A DNA stretch of 64,000 nucleotides from SSSZ01 sp016790965 (lineage in GTDB: Bacteria > Pseudomonadota > Gammaproteobacteria > Burkholderiales > Rhodocyclaceae): NCBI GenBank assembly GCA_016790965.1, contig JAEUNZ010000022.1:1-64000 (forward strand), given 5' to 3'. Positions 25,402 through 33,460 of the stretch are shown here, piece after piece. A model generated the notes under the pieces. That model searched no databases. It had not been told where the DNA came from and worked only from the letters and a program-made list of their open reading frames with translations. Numbering within the stretch: the stretch's first letter is position 1; every line of letters starts with the position of its first letter. The translations under genes were made by a program, and so were the position numbers.

Positions 25402-27411
25402 ATGCCGATCGGTACCGTGTTCATTCCCGAAAAACTGCCCGACCTGCGCCCCTGCGCGCGCAATCGCTGGGGGGCCGGCGTCGATGTCGCCCAGTCCATG
25501 GCGCAGGCCCGCGTCATGGCGCTGTGCGGCGATGGCGGCGACGGGTGCTACGTGGCCGTGCTCGAGTCTCAGCAGGGTCCGGCGGCCAGTCTGAAGCTGG
25601 TCCATGTGAGCGGCAGCGGCCAGGTGCAGGCTTCGGGGGTCGTGCAGACGCCGGTCCTGGCCTTCATCATTCAGGCGGCCCTGGTGCCGGCGCCGGGGGG
25701 CGGGTGCATCGTGGTCTTCGCCACGCCTGCCCATGGAGCACCGCTGTTGGCCCAGCGTTTCGATGCCCAGTGCCTGCCCCAGTGGCCGCAGGCCCTGCGG
25801 GTGCTGCCCAGCGCCGGCGGCTTCACCGGGCTGGATTCCATCAGTGACGGCGCCGGGGGCGCGATCATCGCGGTCAATTCGGCCAATTTCGCCGGCGGAA
25901 GCGGGCGCAATGTGCTGGCCCAGCGCGTCAGCGCTGCCGGCGCCCTGCAATGGCCGGCCGGTGGCGTAGCCCTGTCCGGACCCCCGGCGTCGGGCGGGAT
26001 GGCCCAGCTTGCCCTGACGCTGGCCGGCGATCGCATCGGTGCGGTGTGGATGGATCCGAACCCGATCGGGCCAAGTCCGATCGCCGGTACCTGGATCGAC
26101 CTCTCCGGCAACGTGACCGCCGGGCCGTTCCCCATCGGTATGGGCTTTGATTTTCGCCATGACGCGGCCCCCCGCCGCGTCGTCGCCGACCCGGACGGCG
26201 CCATGTACGTCGCCTTCAGCCCCGATCCCATCAACGCGCCCCTAGTGGTGCAGCGCTTCGAGGCGGACGCCGATGTCCCCGCCTGGACGCGCAGCACGGT
26301 CGCGCTCTCCCATCCCCAGGCCTACAGCCTCGCCGCCGACGGTTCCGGCGGCTTCCTCCTGGCGACGGTCGAGACGACCGGCACGGTGAGCGTCGACAAG
26401 GTGGATGCCAGCAATATCTCCCACTGGCGCTTCACTTCGGCCCGCCACATCGCCACCGTGCCGGTGGGCGTACTCGCCAATCAACTGCACTTCAACCACG
26501 CCCGTCTGGTGACGGTCACGGCGCGCGACAAGGGCGGTGCTCTGGTCACCTTCGAGGATCACGGCGGCGAGGTCCCCAGGCTGATGTCCTGGTGTTGCGA
26601 CGAGAAGGGCGCCGCCGCGACGCGGGACCCCATCGTGGCGGTGAGCCAGGGGGCGGGCCGTCAGTCCGACGCTCTGGCCGTCGTTTCGGCTGGCGACACC
26701 AGCATCGTCGCGTGGCAGGAGAGCAGCGGCGTTTCCGCGACCCTGATCGGCGCCCAGAAGCTGGGCTGTTGTCCGCCCAACGTTCCTCCGGGGCGTCTGC
26801 TCGAACCGCCACCTCCCCTGCCTTGCGCCATTCCGGTGGGTCTGCCCTGGGTACCGGGGGGCGGGCGCTTTGGCTTCCCCCTGGGTGGGTTGCGGCTGCT
26901 GCTCACCTGTGGCGGCCGCGGCTGGCGGGGCGGTCTGCTTCCCTTGCCGGCCCTTTATGGTCAGCCCGGCATCAGGCTGCCGGGGAGTTTCGGCGTGCAG
27001 GGCGTTCCCGCGCCGTCCTGGACGCGTCTGACTGTTACCGGCCTGCCGTCAGGGACCAAGCTTGAACTGTTCACCCACAAAGGCGACAAGGTGGCGACGG
27101 CCAAAGCGGTCGCCGCCGCAGGGGCGACGGTGCACACCCTCGATTTCGAGCCCTCGGCCAAGCGTAGCTATGTGCTCGTCTTCGTGGTGAAGGGCAAGGG
27201 CCTTGAGGGGATCGACGTTCCTGTCGGTCTGCAAGTCGAGGCGGGAGTCGGCAAGCCGCCCGTGTTCGAGGCGCCGCTCGACACGGCGGCGCCTGACGTG
27301 CCCAAGGGCAAGAAGAAAAAATCCGCTCCCGCAGCCAAGAAGTCCGCCGCGCAGGCACCCAAGCTTGCCGATGCCGCGCAGCTGCCGAACAAACGCAAGC
27401 GCAAGTCCTGA
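25402..27411 (+). CDS. Large protein of unknown function with beta-repeat modules and a lysine-rich tail
   Basis: 669 residues. I do not recognise the family. Residues about 50-450 show degenerate repeats of the form DGxGGxIxAV...NVLAQRVSAAGALQWPAGGVAL, the look of a bladed or stacked beta structure. A Cys-Pro-Gly-rich stretch follows at about 450-530 (LGCCPPNVPPG, CGGRGWRGGLLP), then an all-beta domain at about 535-620, and a Lys/Ala tail at 630-669 (GKKKKSAPAAKKSAA). There is no signal peptide from this ATG, which has GAGGA eight bases upstream. The basic tail could bind nucleic acid or polyanionic cell surface (inference). Confidence 0.7.
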   Translation: MPIGTVFIPEKLPDLRPCARNRWGAGVDVAQSMAQARVMALCGDGGDGCYVAVLESQQGPAASLKLVHVSGSGQVQASGVVQTPVLAFIIQAALVPAPGGGCIVVFATPAHGAPLLAQRFDAQCLPQWPQALRVLPSAGGFTGLDSISDGAGGAIIAVNSANFAGGSGRNVLAQRVSAAGALQWPAGGVALSGPPASGGMAQLALTLAGDRIGAVWMDPNPIGPSPIAGTWIDLSGNVTAGPFPIGMGFDFRHDAAPRRVVADPDGAMYVAFSPDPINAPLVVQRFEADADVPAWTRSTVALSHPQAYSLAADGSGGFLLATVETTGTVSVDKVDASNISHWRFTSARHIATVPVGVLANQLHFNHARLVTVTARDKGGALVTFEDHGGEVPRLMSWCCDEKGAAATRDPIVAVSQGAGRQSDALAVVSAGDTSIVAWQESSGVSATLIGAQKLGCCPPNVPPGRLLEPPPPLPCAIPVGLPWVPGGGRFGFPLGGLRLLLTCGGRGWRGGLLPLPALYGQPGIRLPGSFGVQGVPAPSWTRLTVTGLPSGTKLELFTHKGDKVATAKAVAAAGATVHTLDFEPSAKRSYVLVFVVKGKGLEGIDVPVGLQVEAGVGKPPVFEAPLDTAAPDVPKGKKKKSAPAAKKSAAQAPKLADAAQLPNKRKRKS

Positions 27412-27420
27412 CCGCGCCGC

Positions 27421-27444
27421 GAGGGGAGCCGGGGAGCTCCCCTC
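27421..27444. terminator. Hairpin between convergent genes
   Basis: A perfect 9-bp stem (GAGGGGAGC at 27421-27429, GCTCCCCTC at 27436-27444) with a six-base loop lies between the beta-repeat gene and the convergent chrA, touching the chrA stop. No T-run follows on either strand, so termination would be weak or Rho-assisted. Confidence 0.45.
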
Positions 27445-28765
27445 AAGCCAGCATTCCTATCCCCAGTCCCGCCAGAGCGCAGCCCAGGATCACCGGCACC
27501 ACGCCGATTTTGTAGCGGAAGAGCGCCACCGCGGCTCCGGCGGCAATGAGGGCTGCGACGGGGTCGAAGGGGCCGTCGAGGCCCTTGGGCCACAGGACGT
27601 GGTAGGCGAAAAAGAGGGCGAGATTGACGATGACACCCACCACGGCGGCGGTGATGGCGGTGAGGGGGGCGGTGAATTTGAGATCGTTGTGGGTGGTTTC
27701 CACGAAGGGGCCGCCGGCCAGGATGAAGACGAAGGAAGGCAGGAAGGTGAACCAGGTCACCACTGTGGCCGCCGTGGCGCCAGCCAGAAAGAGATTTTCC
27801 GGGCCAAAGAGTGCCTGCTCGTAGGCGCCGACGAAGCCGACGAAGGCCACCACCATGATGAGCGGGCCGGGCGTCGTTTCGCCCAGGGCCAGGCCGTCGA
27901 TCATCTGGGCCGGCGTGAGCCAGCCAAAGTGGCTCACTGCGCCCTGGTAGACGTAGGGCAGCACCGCATAGGCGCCGCCGAAGGTGAGCAGGGCCGCCTT
28001 GGTGAAGAACCAGCCCATCTGCGTCAGGGTGTGCTCCCAGCCCCAGGTCAGCGCCAGGGCGGCGAGGGGGAGGACAGCCAGCAGGATGCCGATGACGGCC
28101 ACCCGGATGAGTCGCGGCCAGGTGAAGCGGGCGTGGTCCGGGATGGGCGTCGCGTCGTCGATGAGGGCCGGACCAAAGAATTTTTCCGCCTTGCCGTGGC
28201 CGCCGGAGCGGAATTTTTCCGGTAGGAAGCGGCCGCCGAGGAAACCCAGGGTTGCCGCCCCCGCGACGATGGCGGGGAAGGGAACGGCCAGGGCAAAGAT
28301 GGCGACGAAGGCTGCCGCCGCGATGCCGATCAGGAGGCCATTCTTCAGGGCGCGGGAGCCGATACGCCAGGCCGCCTGGACGACGATGGCGGTCACCGCC
28401 GGCTTGATGCCGTAGAACAGCCCGGCCACCAGGGGCACCTGGCCGTAAGCCGCATAGACCCAGGACAGGGCGATGAGGATGAAGAGCGACGGCAGGACGA
28501 AGAGGGCGCCCGCCGCGATGCCTCCCGCCGTGCGGTGCAGCAGCCAGCCGATGTAGGTGGCGAGCTGCTGCGCCTCCGGTCCGGGCAGAACCATGCAGTA
28601 GTTGAGGGCGTGTAGAAAACGCCCCTCGGAGATCCAGCGCCGCCGCTCCACGAGTTCGCGATGCATGAGGGCAATCTGACCGGCGGGCCCGCCGAAGCTG
28701 AGGAAGCCCAGATTGAGCCAGAAGGCGAGGGCCTGGCGGAAGGACACGGGCGCGGGAGAGAGCAT
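27443..28765 (-). CDS. chrA: Chromate ion transporter, two-domain form
   Basis: 440 residues, about ten to twelve membrane helices. It contains two CHR domains: FLSFGGPAGQIALMHRELVE near the N-terminus and LLTFGGAYAVLPYVYQGAV at mid-length, each followed by a PGP motif (VLPGPEAQQ, TTPGPLIMV). ChrA exports chromate by proton-coupled antiport. The frame is open 28 codons further upstream, but that part runs toward repeat A2, so the ATG at 28765 is preferred. No chrB regulator is adjacent. Confidence 0.93.
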   Translation of the reverse strand: MLSPAPVSFRQALAFWLNLGFLSFGGPAGQIALMHRELVERRRWISEGRFLHALNYCMVLPGPEAQQLATYIGWLLHRTAGGIAAGALFVLPSLFILIALSWVYAAYGQVPLVAGLFYGIKPAVTAIVVQAAWRIGSRALKNGLLIGIAAAAFVAIFALAVPFPAIVAGAATLGFLGGRFLPEKFRSGGHGKAEKFFGPALIDDATPIPDHARFTWPRLIRVAVIGILLAVLPLAALALTWGWEHTLTQMGWFFTKAALLTFGGAYAVLPYVYQGAVSHFGWLTPAQMIDGLALGETTPGPLIMVVAFVGFVGAYEQALFGPENLFLAGATAATVVTWFTFLPSFVFILAGGPFVETTHNDLKFTAPLTAITAAVVGVIVNLALFFAYHVLWPKGLDGPFDPVAALIAAGAAVALFRYKIGVVPVILGCALAGLGIGMLA

Positions 28766-28831
28766 GGGGGGCAAGCCAAGGGAGACGCGGGAGGGCGTAG
28801 TGTAGCGGCGGGGCGCTCGCGCGAGTGTCTC

Positions 28832-29000
28832 GGCCCAGTAGTCAGTCACACAGGTTTCGCTATGTTCGGCCCGCCCCGCATCCCCGCTCGTCGCTCATCC
28901 TCGCCATAGCTTCGGCTAGGGCTGCGGTTCGCTTCGCGCGATCCGGGCGCAGATGCGTGCCTCGGCATCGGCGCAAACCGATGTGACTGACTACTAGGCC
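28832..29000. repeat. Intergenic palindromic element, family A, copy 2 (best preserved)
   Basis: 169 bp bounded by 19-bp terminal inverted repeats with one mismatch: GGCCCAGTAGTCAGTCACA at 28832-28850 and its complement at 28982-29000. The interior carries the family core CGGCCCGCCCCGCATCCCCG and ATCCTCGCCATAGCTTCGGC. It fills the gap between the divergent chrA and the small gene at 29018, so it must hold or replace their promoters. Confidence 0.85.
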
Positions 29001-29017
29001 AATGTGCCCGCATCCCG

Positions 29018-29527
29018 GTGGACTTGACCGCATGTAGTGCCCTCAGGATACTCCCTGGCGTCTTCCATCCGTCATTGCCCGCCCCCGTGCTGCGAGAAAT
29101 CAGGAAAACGCGTCAGGTCGAAGGTGAGCCCCCGCGCAAGTGGTACTTCGCCCGGGAGTTCGACCTCGTGGTCTGGTTCGACCCCGAGGGCCGGCCGGCG
29201 GCGTTTCAACTGGCCTACGACAAGCATCGCGACGAGCAATCGGTGGCCTGGAGCGCGGAACGTGGCTATCGCCATTACGTGGTCGAGACCGGCCGTCGGG
29301 CAGGAACGCCACTCCTCGCTCCTGGAGGGCGTTTTCCGCGAGACCGGGTGCTGACGGCGTTTCGCGCCCAAGCGGAGGAACTGCCTCTGGAGGTCGTCGA
29401 CTTCGTCATCGGCCGGCTGCGTGACTACGACGGCCCCCTGCTCGAAACGGCCGAAAACGAAGCCCTGCGCATGCAGCGCGCTCTGGAGCGGCTGGGTTTC
29501 AACGATCCGGAGGACGCGGCCAGGTGA
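29018..29527 (+). CDS. Small conserved-looking cytoplasmic protein, function unknown
   Basis: 169 residues from a GTG start. No family recognised. The central part (KWYFAREFDLVVWFDPEG then FQLAYDKHRDEQSVAW) looks like a compact alpha/beta fold and the C-terminus is helical. No signal peptide or membrane helix. The start lies 17 bases after repeat A2. Codon use is normal for the region. Confidence 0.65.
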   Translation: MDLTACSALRILPGVFHPSLPAPVLREIRKTRQVEGEPPRKWYFAREFDLVVWFDPEGRPAAFQLAYDKHRDEQSVAWSAERGYRHYVVETGRRAGTPLLAPGGRFPRDRVLTAFRAQAEELPLEVVDFVIGRLRDYDGPLLETAENEALRMQRALERLGFNDPEDAAR

Positions 29528-29590
29528 TGACCATGAAAGGTTTCAGTCCTTGTAGTGTGGGGCTGGGTCTGAGGCGCTAAAAATGTCTCG

Positions 29591-29619
29591 TTGACAATAT
29601 GTGTCGACGTAACTACGAT
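29591..29619 (+). promoter_or_regulatory. Sigma-70 promoter of the arsR-like gene, probably leaderless
   Basis: A perfect -35 TTGACA (29591-29596) and a -10 TACGAT (29614-29619) are 17 bases apart. The predicted start falls at 29626-29627, where the ATG begins, and no Shine-Dalgarno sequence precedes it. TGTCGA occurs twice (29602-29607, 29620-29625) over the core promoter, a plausible self-binding site. Confidence 0.65.
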
Positions 29620-29626
29620 TGTCGAT

Positions 29627-29938
29627 ATGAAACACGACTACAGCCGCGCCCTCCCCGAAGAATGGAAGCCTCTCTCCAAGGTATTCACGGCCCTGGGCGA
29701 CGAGCATCGGCAGCGCATCCTGCTGCTGTTCGAAAAGGGCGAGCGGCTCAATGTCGGGCAGATCGCCGAGGTGTCGACCCTGACCCGGTCCACCGTCTCG
29801 CACCATTTGAAGATTTTGCGAGAGGCCGAGGTGCTGGTTTCGGAGAAGATCGGCAAGGAAGTCTGGTTCTGGATCAATCGGCCTTATTTGGAGGGTGTTC
29901 TGGGCAATGTCTTGGGGTATGTCCAGGACAGCGCCTAA
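29627..29938 (+). CDS. ArsR-family winged-helix regulator lacking cysteines
   Basis: 103 residues from the ATG at 29627. The helix-turn-helix is at about 47-70 (VGQIAEVSTLTRSTVSHHLKI) and the wing follows (SEKIGKEVWFWIN). There are no cysteines and no histidine pair in the last helix, so neither of the usual ArsR/SmtB metal sites can form; it probably senses something other than a thiophilic metal. It stands first in the long plus-strand run that continues with the Aas-like gene, and shared ATATCGA-type sequence in both control regions suggests it regulates both. Confidence 0.88.
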   Translation: MKHDYSRALPEEWKPLSKVFTALGDEHRQRILLLFEKGERLNVGQIAEVSTLTRSTVSHHLKILREAEVLVSEKIGKEVWFWINRPYLEGVLGNVLGYVQDSA

Positions 29939-29954
29939 TATTTTTTTGTGCAAC

Positions 29955-30007
29955 ATATCGAGTTACTTATGTATATCGTTACTTATGTGGAATGCTTCGT
30001 TTATAGT
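29955..30007 (+). promoter_or_regulatory. AT-rich control region of the Aas-like gene with tandem repeats
   Basis: Two direct repeats, ATATCGAGTTACTTATGT (29955-29972) and ATATCGTTACTTATGT (29973-29988), stand immediately upstream of a -10-like TATAGT (30002-30007). The -35 is poor. ATATCGA is the reverse complement of TCGATAT at the arsR start (29622-29628). The region is strikingly AT-rich for this window. Binding by the ArsR protein is an inference. Confidence 0.5.
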
Positions 30008-30030
30008 GGCGGCGGGAGGAAAGTGAAACC

Positions 30031-32172
30031 ATGCGTTCGTTGATCAAACCTGTGCTGCGCGGGCTTTGCCGCGTGCTGTTCCGTGTCCGGGTCGAGGGCC
30101 TGACGCGGGGATTCGAGGCTGGCAGGCTGCTGGTAGTGGCCAACCACGAGTCGTTTCTCGATGGCTTGCTGCTCGGCCTCTTCCTGCCCATCGACCCGGT
30201 CTTCGTGGTGCACACGGGGGTGGCCAACGACTGGTTCTTCCGCCTGCTCCTTTCGCAAGTCGATTACCTGGCGGTGGACCCCACCAGTCCCATGGCCATG
30301 AAGAAGGTCATCCGCCTGCTGGAAACCGGGCGCCCAGTGGTCATTTTCCCCGAGGGGCGCATAACCACGACCGGCAGCCTGATGAAGGTCTATGAAGGCC
30401 CAGCCTTCGTCGCCGCCAAAACCGGGGCGACGGTGCTGCCGGTGCGGCTGGACGGGCCATCGCGCAGCTATTTCTCGCGGCTTTCCGGCAAGCATCCCCG
30501 CGTCCTCTTCCCCAAGGTGCGGGTGAGCGTGTTGCCGGCCACCACCATTCCTATGCCTGAGGCGCCCACCGCCAAGCTGCGCCGCCGCAAGGCCGGCGAG
30601 GCCATGCGCCGGCTGATGCAGGAAATGATCTTCGCCTCCCGCCCGCATCAGACGCTGTTCAGCGCCCTGTGCGACGCCGCCGACGTCTTCGGCAAGAATC
30701 GCCGGGTGCTGGAGGACATGAAGCAGATCGAGTATTCCTACAACGACCTGCTCAAAATGGCCCTCATGCTCACCCGCTTGGTGGAGCGCCACACGGCGGA
30801 GAGCGAGCGGGTCGGCCTGCTGCTGCCCAACCTGGCGCCCACCCTGGGGCTGCTCATCGGCCTCACTGCCCGCCGCCGGGTGCCGGCCATGCTCAACTAC
30901 ACCGCGGGGGTGGATGCCATGCAGGCGGCCTGCACCGCCGCGGAGGTGCGAACCATCGTCACCTCCCGGGCCTTCGTCGAGCAGGCCAAACTTTCCGACA
31001 AGTTGGCGGCCCTGGCCGGCATCCAGTGCCTCTACCTGGAAGACTTGCGCGAAGCCATTGGCCTGGGCGACAAGCTCTGGCTGATGCTGTGGGCCATCCA
31101 CCGGCCCCGGGCCTTCGAGCTGCCCACATCGCCGGAGGAAGCCGCCGTGGTGCTGTTCACCTCCGGTTCCGAAGGCAAGCCCAAGGGCGTGGTGCTGCCC
31201 CACCGGGCGATCCTCGCCAACATCGCCCAGGTGCGGGCGGTGATCGACTTCTCGGTGGACGACAAGGTCTTGAACGCCCTGCCGGTCTTCCATTCCTTCG
31301 GCCTCACCGCCGGGGCGCTGCTGCCGGTGCTCACGGGGGCCAGCCTCTTCCTCTACCCGACGCCGCTCCACTACCGCGTCATTCCTGAACTGGCCTACGA
31401 CCGGAATTGCACGGTGCTCTTCGGCACCTCCACCTTCCTCGCCAATTACGCCAAGTTTGCCCATCCCTACGACTTCTACCGCCTGCGCTACGTGGTGGCC
31501 GGCGCCGAAAAGCTGTCGGAGGCCGTGCGCAACACCTGGTTCGAGAAATTCGGCATCCGCATCTTCGAGGGCTACGGCGCCACCGAGACGGCCCCGGTGC
31601 TGGCCGTGAATACGCCCATGGCCTTCCGCAGCGGCACCGTGGGCAATCTCCTGCCGGGGATCGAGGCCAAGCTGCTGCAGGTGCCTGGCATCGACCGCGG
31701 CGGCATCCTCCACGTGCGCGGACCCAACGTCATGGCCGGCTACCTCAAGGCCGACCGCCCCGGCGTGCTGCAACCGCCGGCTTCCGATGCGGGCGAAGGC
31801 TGGTACGAGACCGGAGACGTGGTGGAATTCGACGACGAGGGTTTCGTGAAAATCGTCGGCCGGGTGAAGCGCTTCGCCAAGATCGCCGGTGAAATGGTCA
31901 GCCTGGAAGTGGTGGAGAAGCTGGCCGTGGCCACCTCTCCGGCCCAGACCCACGCCGCCTCCAGCCAGCCCGACGCCGCCAAGGGCGAGGCCCTGGTGCT
32001 GTTCACCACTGACGGTGCGCTTTCCCGCGAGCAGCTGGCGGCCAAGGCGCGGGATCTGGGCATTCCGGAACTGGCCGTGCCGAGGAAGATCCACAAGGTC
32101 GATGCCCTGCCCCTGCTGGGCACCGGCAAGGTGGATTACGTGACGCTGAAGCGGCTGGCCGAAAGTGTCTGA
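30031..32172 (+). CDS. aas: Aas-like bifunctional acyltransferase/acyl-ACP synthetase
   Basis: 713 residues, close to E. coli Aas (719). The N-terminal PlsC domain has NHESFLD (H39, D44) and FPEGR (106-110). The C-terminal AMP-binding domain has VLFTSGSEGKPKGVVL (about 372-387), FEGYGATETAP and the C-terminal LGTGKVDY lysine. Aas activates free fatty acids on ACP and re-acylates lysophospholipids at the inner membrane. GGAGG precedes the ATG by about nine bases. It opens a tightly packed run in which a separate LplT-like flippase, usually its partner, is encoded 3 kb downstream fused to a second PlsC domain. Confidence 0.9.
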   Translation: MRSLIKPVLRGLCRVLFRVRVEGLTRGFEAGRLLVVANHESFLDGLLLGLFLPIDPVFVVHTGVANDWFFRLLLSQVDYLAVDPTSPMAMKKVIRLLETGRPVVIFPEGRITTTGSLMKVYEGPAFVAAKTGATVLPVRLDGPSRSYFSRLSGKHPRVLFPKVRVSVLPATTIPMPEAPTAKLRRRKAGEAMRRLMQEMIFASRPHQTLFSALCDAADVFGKNRRVLEDMKQIEYSYNDLLKMALMLTRLVERHTAESERVGLLLPNLAPTLGLLIGLTARRRVPAMLNYTAGVDAMQAACTAAEVRTIVTSRAFVEQAKLSDKLAALAGIQCLYLEDLREAIGLGDKLWLMLWAIHRPRAFELPTSPEEAAVVLFTSGSEGKPKGVVLPHRAILANIAQVRAVIDFSVDDKVLNALPVFHSFGLTAGALLPVLTGASLFLYPTPLHYRVIPELAYDRNCTVLFGTSTFLANYAKFAHPYDFYRLRYVVAGAEKLSEAVRNTWFEKFGIRIFEGYGATETAPVLAVNTPMAFRSGTVGNLLPGIEAKLLQVPGIDRGGILHVRGPNVMAGYLKADRPGVLQPPASDAGEGWYETGDVVEFDDEGFVKIVGRVKRFAKIAGEMVSLEVVEKLAVATSPAQTHAASSQPDAAKGEALVLFTTDGALSREQLAAKARDLGIPELAVPRKIHKVDALPLLGTGKVDYVTLKRLAESV

Positions 32173-32176
32173 TGCC

Positions 32177-33460
32177 ATGAACCTCAAGACCCCACCCCAT
32201 TCCCCCGCCCGCCGCCGCTTCGTCACGGCCCTGACCGGAACTGTCGCCGTCGGCGCCGCCGGCTGGGCCGCAGCCCGGCCCCTGCTGATCAACCCCTGCC
32301 GTGCCGCCCTGCCGCCTCAACTGGCGGCCAGTCCCTGGCTTGCCCGGGCCTGGGAGGGCGTCGACCCGGCCCGTGTCTGGGATTGCCATGTCCATGTGGC
32401 GGGTACCGGCGACGGAGGAAGCGGCATCGAAATCGGCCCGCAGCTCTCTTCCTGGCTCTACCCGGTGCAGTACGCCCAGCGCCTCTTCTACATGAACGCC
32501 GGCTGCGCCCACGACGCCCCGGGCCGTGTGGATGCCAGCTACGCCGCCCGCCTGCAAAACCTGGTGGAGGGCATGCCCTCCGGCTTCAAGGTACTGCTCT
32601 TCGCCTTCGAGCGCCCCTACGACGAAGCCGGCCACCCCCTAGCCGAGCACATGGCCTTCCATGTGCCGGACACCTACGCTCGCCAGCTGGCCGCCGCCTA
32701 CCCGGCCGGTTTCGAGTGGGTGGCCTCCATCCACCCCTACCGGCCGGATGCCGTGGACGCCCTGCAGGCGGCCATCGCCGGCGGTGCCAGGGCGGTCAAG
32801 TGGCTGCCCGCCGCCATGGGCATGGACCCGGCCTCGCCCAAGTGTGACGCCTTCTACCGCCTGCTGGCCGAGGCCCGGCTGCCTCTCATCGTTCATTGCG
32901 GCGAAGAAAAGGCGGTCAAGGGCGGCGACACCCAGCACCTGGGCAACCCCCTTTTGCTGCGCCGCGCCCTCGATGCCGGCGTCACCGTGGTGGTGGCCCA
33001 CTGCGCCAGCATCGGCGAAGACATCGATGTCGATGCCGGCAGCGCCGGCCCCCGCCGCGAGAGCTTCGAACTCTTCGCCCGCCTGATGGCCGAACCCCGT
33101 GCTCAAGAACTGCTCCACGGCGACATCTCGGCCCTCGTGTTGCGCAATCGCTCCCCCGAACGCATCAAGGCCATCCTGCAACGGACCGACTGGCACGGGC
33201 GACTACTCAACGGCTCCGACTACCCGCTGCCCGGTGTCCTGCCCATCATCTCTCCCGCCGCTCTGGCCCGGGCCGGGCTGCTGCCGGCCGAAGCCGTGGA
33301 TGACCTGGAGGCGGCGCGCGAACACAACCCCCTGCTCTTCGACTTTGCTTTGAAACGTCTGCTGGCCTGGGAAGGGAAATCCTTCCCGGCAGCGGTGTTC
33401 GAGACGCGGCGGGTATTTCAGGCCAGTACAGAATCGATCGAGGGACTCCACCATGAATGA
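32177..33460 (+). CDS. Tat-exported amidohydrolase-family metalloenzyme
   Basis: 427 residues from the ATG at 32177 (a GTG at 32165 would add four residues and overlap aas). The N-terminus has a twin-arginine signal, ARRRFVTALTGTVAVGAAG. The amidohydrolase metal ligands are all visible: HVH (H71, H73), VHCGE, VAHCAS and GSDYP. The family is PF04909-like TIM barrel, acting on C-N, C-O or C-C bonds; the substrate is unknown. A periplasmic hydrolase between lipid-acylation genes hints at an envelope substrate. It overlaps the next gene by eight bases. Confidence 0.85.
   Translation: MNLKTPPHSPARRRFVTALTGTVAVGAAGWAAARPLLINPCRAALPPQLAASPWLARAWEGVDPARVWDCHVHVAGTGDGGSGIEIGPQLSSWLYPVQYAQRLFYMNAGCAHDAPGRVDASYAARLQNLVEGMPSGFKVLLFAFERPYDEAGHPLAEHMAFHVPDTYARQLAAAYPAGFEWVASIHPYRPDAVDALQAAIAGGARAVKWLPAAMGMDPASPKCDAFYRLLAEARLPLIVHCGEEKAVKGGDTQHLGNPLLLRRALDAGVTVVVAHCASIGEDIDVDAGSAGPRRESFELFARLMAEPRAQELLHGDISALVLRNRSPERIKAILQRTDWHGRLLNGSDYPLPGVLPIISPAALARAGLLPAEAVDDLEAAREHNPLLFDFALKRLLAWEGKSFPAAVFETRRVFQASTESIEGLHHE

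Noticed and set aside
28832..29000. Element A2 as part of an insertion sequence
   Set aside because: It has terminal inverted repeats but is too short for a transposase and no clear target duplication was found; treated as a non-autonomous element.
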